DNA of 64,000 nt from Przewalskia tangutica (taxonomy: Eukaryota; Streptophyta; Magnoliopsida; Solanales; Solanaceae), in contig CM056723.1 of NCBI GenBank assembly GCA_029844215.1, positions 6,160,980-6,224,979 on the forward strand, given 5' to 3'. Position numbers and translations under genes: made by a program. Shown here piece after piece: positions 57,910 to 64,000 of this stretch; positions within the stretch are counted from its first letter, which is position 1, and each line of letters begins with the position of its first letter. A model generated the notes under the pieces. That model was not told where the DNA came from. It did not search any database and was given only the letters and a program-made list of their open reading frames with translations.

Positions 57910-58169
57910 TACTACTTCCGTGTCGTTTTTTATTTATACTACTATTAAGAAATATTAATTAAAAAGGATAATTGATTTATTTTATTTTTATTTTTATTTA
58001 TGTCTAAATCATAATTTCTTTTCATTAAATGTTTACTCTATATGTTATCTTAATTAATGATAAAAGTTAAAATAAAAAAAATTTAATTAATTATAATTTA
58101 AAATTTTAAAACGATAAATAATTTAAAATAACGATTTTAAATAATCATGACAAGACGGAATAAGTACTA
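57910..58169. mobile_element. Stowaway-like MITE
   Basis: The left end TACTACTTCCGTGTCGTTTT and the right end, on the opposite strand TAGTACTTATTCCGTCTTGT, resemble the CTCCCTCCGTC-type Stowaway terminus with TA at the edges. The interior is AT-rich. It immediately follows the hAT element. Confidence 0.55.
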
Positions 58170-58254
58170 TTTATTTATAGCACCTCAACGTGCCCTATTA
58201 TTCTGTACTGCTCAGAAAATAACTTGCTTCCCATGGATCAGAGTGCACCATTAT

Positions 58255-58296
58255 CCTCTTCCCTCTTCCCTCTTCCCTCTTCCCTCTTCCCTCTTC
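58255..58296. repeat. (TTCCCTC)n microsatellite
   Basis: A 7-bp unit repeated about six times between the two Stowaway-like elements. The open stretch across it (58224-58412) is not a gene. Confidence 0.85.
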
Positions 58297-58331
58297 GTGG
58301 TCCAAATAATTTGGATTCGTGTCTGAAAATT

Positions 58332-58703
58332 ACTAGTAGTATTTATTTTTTTCGTTTCATAATAAGTATTAATTTAATAAAAAATATATATATTAAGAAA
58401 ATAATAATGTAATGTGAAGTTTATCATATTACCTCTATATACTGAAAATAAATTATTTTTTCTTTTTGGTTATAGCATGAACAAGTAATAAGTTTTTTGA
58501 TATTGAGAATCCAACAATACCAAGTTATTATGTGACTTTTCCAATCATCATTTTAATGTTACTTTAACTTTTCAGTTTTTTTTTGTAAAGGGTAAAATTG
58601 GAAAAAACTAGACAATTTATGTCTTGATTTTCTAAGGTAACACTTATTATGAGACAATTTTTTTTTGGCTAAGGTAATACTTATTATAGGACGGAAGAAG
58701 TAT
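58332..58703. mobile_element. Stowaway-like MITE, second
   Basis: The left end contains TTTCGTTTCATAATAAGTAT and the right end on the opposite strand TTCTTCCGTCCTATAATAAG, the familiar Stowaway pattern (CCGTCCCATAATAAGTG type), with TA-rich edges. A second, internal AATAAGTGTTACC-type repeat occurs at about 58635-58660. Boundaries are approximate. Confidence 0.55.
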
Positions 58704-59451
58704 AATGCTTTGTATTATCCTATTAGTAATTACTCTACAATTCAAATACACCTTAAAATTACTTTGGAAGCTGAAATTTGGCGTATTAAACTAGTATCAA
58801 AGAACTTTAAAAAGTAATGTAAAAAAAGGCCATACAGTGCACATAATCCCAGCCTTTACTGGGTTAAGGATAATTGGGCCGAGATACTTAACAATGGCAG
58901 GCCGATGTTACAATAGCGAGCCTTGTTGTATAGTCCAAGAGTCAAGAACCAACTATTGCTAATGTTGTTGTACTCAATGTTCTACTCCCTGTGCTGTTGG
59001 GCCACCAAATATGGCCCAAAAACATGCATGCTCTAAGCCTGGTATTATCTCTACTTTACATCCTAAAAACATTTTTTTTTCTAATTTTTTTGACATATTT
59101 CATTTTAACAAATAGTAAGATGTTTCTCTATAAAATAGTAGATCTTGTTCAATTAGAATCTTGTTCTATGCATATAATACTATGCCTAAATCATCAAACT
59201 TAATTTTGTATGTGTTTTGTTATCTATTTGTATTTTGTAAACTATCAAAATTAATTTAAAAAATGTGGGAATTACCATCAGGATCTTAAGGTTAAATCTG
59301 TTAAAACTAAAATGCCCTCTCTCGTATGTTTTTGTCCTTTAAAACATGCTGGAGCCAATACATAAGAAAAGCGGCAACAATATAAAAGTTCGCTAACTCC
59401 AAGCGCCTCGCTATGAGAATTTGTCTTGCTTTCTGATTCAACTCCGCTGTT
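58704..59451. other. Intergenic DNA, no gene seen
   Basis: No recognised gene or element. The open stretch 58991-59203 is Phe/Leu/Ile-rich low-complexity translation. The sequence from about 59370 becomes less AT-rich as it approaches the plastid-derived fragment, and part of it may share that origin. Confidence 0.4.
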
Positions 59452-59592
59452 AGGGTGAGCTAACTCCAAAAAACCCGTCCACAGTTCGGATTTCAGGCTG
59501 CAACTCGCATGCATGAAGCCTAAATCGCTAGTAATCGCCGGTCAGCCATATGGCGGTGAATTCCTTCCAGAGCCTTGTACACATCGCCCCTC
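59452..59592 (+). rRNA. Plastid 16S rRNA 3' fragment in nuclear DNA, decayed
   Basis: Reads AGGGTGAGCTAACTCC, then CCGTCCACAGTTCGGATT, GGCTGCAACTCGC, AATCGCTAGTAATCGCCGGT, CAGCCATATGGCGGTGAATT and CCTTGTACACATCGCCC. This is the helix-44-proximal 3' part of a plastid 16S rRNA, in sense orientation. About a dozen positions differ from what I remember of plastid 16S, including changes in otherwise invariant CACACCGCCCGTC and GCATGAAG segments, so it is a nuclear plastid-DNA relic and not a working rRNA gene. Confidence 0.8.
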
Positions 59593-60294
59593 TCCTTTTC
59601 TAGCTGCCCAGATTGAATTCCTCGGGAGGCCCTTCTAGAATTACATTTAACGTCCCTTTATTACTTTTTCGATCGGCGCCTCGGGTAGGCCCGGCACGCA
59701 CAATCATATCCTATTCGAGTCCGAATTTACCCACAGTCCAATGTAGATCCAAATTCGGCCACGAAATATCTCCAATTTACTTAAGTAGACTAATAACACG
59801 ATTATATTCCCAATAGTGGCGGTCGCAATTAATTAGATTTGTAAGGTGACGTGACAAAATGTGGCTGATGATTTTTATAGATAGTCAAGCAGATGAACAA
59901 TGACGAAGTTGATAAGGGACTTATCTTAAATCTAATCAGAAGGCAAAAAGAAACAAAAGTTCAAAGGAATTGTAATCATCTTCCCACTCTTGTGCCATCC
60001 CAATTGCAAATCACCAAGGACAAATTAAATGGCCTTAATTCGCTAAGATAAGATTGCGCACATTTACAATTCAGTCTTGTCTACCCTGATTAGACACGGA
60101 CAAATCTAAGACGAGTTCTATCAATTTAGTCTTGAATATACTTATGACTAAAAAACAACTCTTTAATCTTTATTTTGTCTATGTGCTTTAAGTGTCATAA
60201 AAATGCAAATCAGAAATGAATGACAAGATAAGATAGGATATTATATAGTATAGTGATATGGAAAATAAAATCCCATAAGTTAAAGTAGGCGATT
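59593..60294. other. Intergenic DNA
   Basis: The first 230 bp (to about 59820) are of mixed composition, with segments such as GGCGCCTCGGGTAGGCCCGG that I cannot identify and that may be part of the same organelle-derived insertion. The remainder is AT-rich with no gene. Confidence 0.35.
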
Positions 60295-60507
60295 TGTGGC
60301 CAAAATTAATCATTTGAAATTAAAGAAATATGTTTCATGCCTTTCATTGATTATTATGTACAATATATATAGCGTTACATAATTATTTATTTATTTCTTT
60401 ACATATTAAGTAACTAATCTTCGTAATTACAATTGGACTACACTTCCTAATTATAATTGGACTACAATTTTACCTAATATAAGAGATGTACAAAGAATAT
60501 TCTATCA
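60295..60507 (-). repeat. 3' LTR of the minus-strand copia element
   Basis: 213 bp, TGATAGAATATTCTTTGT to TTTTGGCCACA on the minus strand. TATATATTGTACATAA and repeated TAATTATAATTGGACTAC-type words lie inside. The inner end is set by the polypurine tract; the outer end by the TG...CA rule only. Confidence 0.7.
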
Positions 60508-60514
60508 TACCCCC

Positions 60515-61280
60515 GCAGTCGAAACGAGAGGTTCTCGTATGCTGAGACTTGTTCGGAAATCATCAAAGAGCATGTGCGGAAGCCCTTTAGTAAATATGTC
60601 AGCAATATGATATCGGGAAGGAATATGAAGAACACGAACTTGTCCACGAGCAACTTTCTCACGTAAAAAGTGAATATCCATTTCAATGTGTTTAGTGTGC
60701 TGATGTTGAACTGAATTGTCGGAAATATATATCGCACTTACATTATCACAATAGACCAATGTAGCCTTATGGGTGGGGAAGTGAAGTTCCAGGAAAAGGT
60801 TGCGTATCCAACAAGACTCAGAGACAACATTCGCGACACCTCGGTACTCGACTTCGATACTGGATTGAGATAGAGTAGGTTGTCTTTTAGAAGACCAAGA
60901 AAGCAAGTTCTCTCCGAGGAACACACAATAACCCGACGTGGATCGATGAGTGTCAGCACATCCACTCTAGTCAGCATCAGAATAAGAGGTGATGTCGGAG
61001 AGTGAGGACTTGTATAAGTGTAAGCCGAAATGAAGAGTACCTTGTACATATCGCAAAATCCGTTTAAGGGCATTCATATGTTCATCCGTCGGGCTATGCA
61101 TGTATAAGCATATTTGATGCACAACATAAGATATATCTGATCTCGTGAAAGTGAGATACTGCAACGCTCCTACTAAGATGCGATAAAGAGTCTGGTTAGA
61201 GTATAGAGAACCCGAAGAGGCACTGAGTTTGAAATTAGTGTCCATCGGTGTGTGGACGATTTGCAAGATGTCATGCCTGC
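60515..61280 (-). pseudogene. Copia reverse transcriptase tail and RNase H
   Basis: From right to left: AGMTSCK, one-base shift, IVHTPMDTNFKLS, LVGALQYLTFTRSDISYVVH and LKRILRYVQGTLHFGLHL, then SYSDADWAG-type sequence broken near 60967-60950. It continues MFLGENLLSWSSKRQPTLSQ, SSIEVEYRGVANVVSESCWI, VYCDNVSAIYISDNSVQHQH, KHIEMDIHFLREKVARGQVR and ADIFTKGLPHMLFDDF, ending STAGV. These are the copia linker and RNase H motifs. Two frame breaks are visible; the second half is long and well kept. Confidence 0.85.
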
Positions 61281-62653
61281 TGTTAAGTATTTTACTCTTT
61301 TATTCTGCGTATAGTATAGTGTTATGTGTGTTTTTCCTTCATTTTGTGTCACAACAATCATAAAGGAGAAATACTACTTTTGAGGACGAAATGAACTTAA
61401 TTGAGATGCAAATTGCACAAGCACAATCCAAGGAATGAAGCCTAAAAATTGCCACGAAGAATAGAACAAATCATCCTGAACTGGGTAGGAATCAGAGAAG
61501 CACCGCGGTGCCTGGCCAAGCATCACAGCGGTGCCATGGAACCGCGGTCAGAAAAATTAGCACCGAGGCGTAAAAATTGCCGAAAGTACGAAACTGAAAC
61601 ACCGTCGAAGGCACCGCGGTCCTGGCTAGAGGCACCGCGTTGCCATATGTCCAGTGAGCTAGAGTTATTTCGTGAGGAATTAGCACCGCGGTTCTAGGTA
61701 AAGGCACCGCAGTGCCGACACGTATTTTCAGAAAAGTTGGGTCGAAATTGGACAAGGGTAAAGGGGTCCGAAGCAAGGTTTTTCTCAAATATAAATACCC
61801 TAAACCCTGTCATTATTTGATTATCATACTTTGGAGAGGAGAACGACGGCTACAAGCGACAATTAGAGACATCTTATTGTTCAAGTACTTTCTTTCCCTT
61901 ATTTTATTTCAGTTTATGTTGAATTGTAATTTAGTTCTTGACATGACAATGTTTAGGAGCTAATTACTTTAGTAGGGTTTCCATCGAATCTTCTTAAAGC
62001 TCTCTCATATAGTTAATGCATTAGTTTTTGAGTTCTTCTTCATCGTATTAAGATCTATTCAATATTGTTATGATTGCTTGATAATTAACTAGCTATTAAT
62101 TGTCATCACTTATATGATTTCGAATAAAAAATCTGAAAGGTGAGATTTGAATATGCTGTAATTGTCTAGACATAGGTTAAAATCGTGGACGAAAGTACCC
62201 CGATACTTGTGTAGTATTATATGTTATTGTTCTTAATCTTCCTGCGTGGTAAAACTTATCATAGAAATATAGAATATTTTTGCATAAGGTTGAACTCTTG
62301 TATGTCCTAACCGGAATATAATGACAGATTAGTTAATCTGCTATCTTAATAAGAAGAAGAATCATTAGCATTGCATTAACACATGAAATAGTGGAGAGTT
62401 GAGGATATTGAAACCCTATTTCCTTCATAACTGTTATAAACCCAAAGTATAATCATCTTTAGTTTATTTTCTGCACTTAGTCATAATTCTTAGTCATCAA
62501 TCTAAAACTAAAGAACGCCAACCAAATAAATACCATAGAATAGATAACCTGTACTTAATAAACCAGTCTCTGTGGACGATAAATTCGGTCTTACAGATCT
62601 TTATTACTTGATCAATACGTACACTTGCGTAAGCAATTAGAAACATCGCAACA
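61281..62653 (+). repeat. Athila-like LTR, subfamily B
   Basis: 1373 bp from TGTTAAGTATTTTACTC to ACATCGCAACA. It is followed by AGTTTTTGGTGCCATTGCCG, a primer site of the tRNA-Asp type with three changes. It is related to, but clearly different from, the LTR at 3103/63025: shared TAGTATTTTACTC, TTTTGTGTCACA and ATATGATTTC segments in the same order. A GC-rich block of GCACCGCGGTGC-type palindromes occupies about 61495-61725. TATAAATACCC at about 61788 is the likely TATA box. Confidence 0.8.
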
Positions 62654-62659
62654 AGTTTT

Positions 62660-62677
62660 TGGTGCCATTGCCGGGGG
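62660..62677 (+). other. Decayed tRNA-Asp primer site
   Basis: Reads TGGTGCCATTGCCGGGGG. Compared with the intact site at 3079-3096 it differs by C-to-T and G-to-A at two CG dinucleotides and one further base, the pattern expected from deamination of methylated CG in a silenced element. Confidence 0.75.
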
Positions 62678-62920
62678 CTGGCGTACTGTTAATATCGATC
62701 TATCTATTCTTATTCTAATTTGGTTTTTTATTTTCAGTTTTTATTTTTATTTTTGCTTGAATGCTGTTTGCCGTGATCTGTTCGTTGTTTTTGATTAGTC
62801 TCAGGAACTTGGTTTATGCAAAGTAGGAGATGAACTGACATTCCTATCCCTATGAACCCTGAGATTTAGAGATAATGCAGACAGAACAGAAAAGAGAAAA
62901 GAGCAGTTGATTCCTTAGCA

Positions 62921-63024
62921 ATGGGAGATCAGCGAAACAATAATTTGGTGAATGATGAGTTACCGCATGTCTTAAGAAAAGTCCCTGCAGAAAGGAGCTT
63001 GGGGGACTATGTGATGTCGACTAT
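62921..63024 (+). pseudogene. Athila-like Gag N-terminus, cut by insertion
   Basis: Starts MGDQRNNNLVNDELPHVLRK and continues to PAERSLGDYVMST, matching the Gag start of the element at the left end of the window (MSARNNN ... RSLGDYV). The frame then runs straight into an LTR of the other subfamily at 63025. The 5 bp before it, ACTAT, should recur at the far end of that insertion, outside the window. Confidence 0.78.
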
Positions 63025-64000
63025 TGATCGGTGTATTTTATATACACTTTTTGAGTCATTTTTAGTTAGTATTTTACTCATTTTATTTATGTTTAGTATA
63101 GTATTAGGGTTGTTTTCTTTTCTTTTGTGTCACAGCGGTCAGAAATAGAGAAATGGCGAAAAGGAGATGAAATGAGCATAAATGAGATGAAATTGCACAC
63201 AAAAGGGCCAAGAATCAAGTCCAAGTTCCGAATTATAGAGGAAATCGACGAAGTCCGACGAGAAAGACGACGAAACAAAAATTCGCGAACGCCACCAGGC
63301 GCGCCCAAAGTGCTGAAAGTCCCGAGAGTTGCTGATTTTCAGCCGCGCCACTCATGCGCTACACGACGCGGGAATTATGAAGTGCTGGGCCGAATTTGAC
63401 ATGTTTCAGAATCCTAAAAGGATAACTTTTCCTTCCTAACGGGATAACTTTTCCTACCTAAAGGGAAAACCTTTCCTACCTAAAAACCCTTACCTAAAAG
63501 GATTCTAATAACTTTTCCTACCTACACAAATCCTTAACCCTTCACCTAAATGATTCTTTGACTATAAATACTCTACATCATTAGAAGAATTATTCTTGCT
63601 CCATTCCACCATTCACCATTCTACATCCATCCTTCCACCAATCCATCTTGTAAATATTCCACAACACAACCCTTGGATGCTTGGCTTGGAGACTCATTCT
63701 TAGTAATTTCTTTTCCTTTTCTTTACTTTATTTCAGTTTTTATGATGAAATTTGAATTAGTTCTTGTCATGTCAATGGTTAGGAACTAATTATCTTATAG
63801 GGCTTTCTATGTTGAATTGCTTGAAACTTATATTATAAATTAATGCATGCTTATGGTTATTGTTCTTATTGTGAGATCTATCCAATAATTGAGTTGAATT
63901 CTTGGTAATTAATTGACAACTAATTATCACTATATGATTTCTAATCGATTCGAAAAGGGGATTGTGAATATGCTGTAAGTTGGGTAGACATTCTTGGATT
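63025..64000 (+). repeat. Athila-like LTR, subfamily A, partial at window end
   Basis: Begins TGATCGGTGTATTTTATATA and matches the reverse complement of 3103-4523 up to the window edge (for example AATTGACAACTAATTATCAC and TGGGTAGACATTCTTGGATT). 976 bp are visible of an expected ~1.42 kb. A GC-rich stretch (63281-63372) corresponds in position to the GC-rich block of the other copy but differs in sequence. TATAAATACTC near 63563 is a TATA candidate. Confidence 0.85.

Larger units (their letters stand above)
60295..61280 (-). mobile_element. Ty1/copia retrotransposon, 3' end, minus strand
   Basis: The 3' LTR (60507-60295) is preceded, in element direction, by the polypurine tract GACTGCGGGGG (about 60519-60509) and by the RNase H end of the polyprotein. 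The coding match is cut at about 61280 where an Athila-like LTR begins. It is a different family from copia-2/3: the LTR starts TGATAGAATATTCTTTGTAC and ends TTGGCCACA. Confidence 0.83.

Overview
This is plant nuclear DNA, very probably from a eudicot of the nightshade family (Solanaceae) or a close relative. The evidence is an intronless plant histone H2B, a SOSEKI (DUF966) gene with plant-type introns, tRNA-derived SINEs, Stowaway and hAT elements, and a dense mesh of nested Ty1/copia and Ty3 LTR retrotransposons. Only two genes look intact enough to be functional: histone H2B (7946-8380, minus) and a SOSEKI gene (about 17525-19016, minus). Nearly everything else is transposable-element sequence, mostly inactivated by stops, frameshifts, deletions and nested insertions.

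Layout. 1-4523: minus-strand Ty3 element of Athila-like type (5' LTR, tRNA-Asp primer site, gag and protease remnants, apparently no polymerase), inserted in a minus-strand hAT transposase pseudogene (4524-6996). 7068-7898: unidentified coding-like remnant. 7946-8521: H2B and its promoter. 8826-11920: small DNA elements, two SINEs and a GC-rich insert between 19-bp repeats. 12861-15349: 5' part of a minus-strand copia element. 17110-17287: MITE. 17525-19016: SOSEKI. 19724-21403: PIF/Harbinger-like element with a G-rich minisatellite. 22743-23559: LTR-like fragment.

23560-42424 is one copia element ('copia-2') split by a 14-kb Tat/Ogre-like element (27675-41704, target duplication GCACC). The left LTR of that element is itself split by a 4.26-kb solo LTR (29656-33916, duplication GTTTG). 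42853-43668: hAT-type non-autonomous element with a perfect 8-bp duplication. 43725-46447: solo LTR. 47454-48660: MITE-like element with the same minisatellite family as at 20.4-21.1 kb. 48954-49091: truncated SINE. 49857-56600: a second copy of the copia-2 family ('copia-3', duplication AGATG) split by another solo LTR (52919-55992, duplication CTTGG) of the family seen at 43.7 kb.

57258-58703: a hAT-type element and two Stowaway-like MITEs. 59452-59592: decayed fragment of plastid 16S rRNA. 60295-61280: 3' end of a minus-strand copia element, cut by a plus-strand Athila-like element (LTR 61281-62653, gag start 62921). That gag is interrupted at 63025 by a plus-strand LTR of the same family as the one at 3103-4523; this LTR runs off the window.

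The most unusual signals are non-coding: an array of tRNA T-arm-like hairpins in a solo LTR (53741-53910), a repeated hairpin motif with stem changes that keep pairing inside the Ogre-like element (35.7-37.5 kb), an 86-bp minisatellite near its 3' end (38096-38961), and GC-rich palindromic patches that recur in unrelated retroelements. Nothing looks like a prokaryotic operon, CRISPR array or complete gene cluster.
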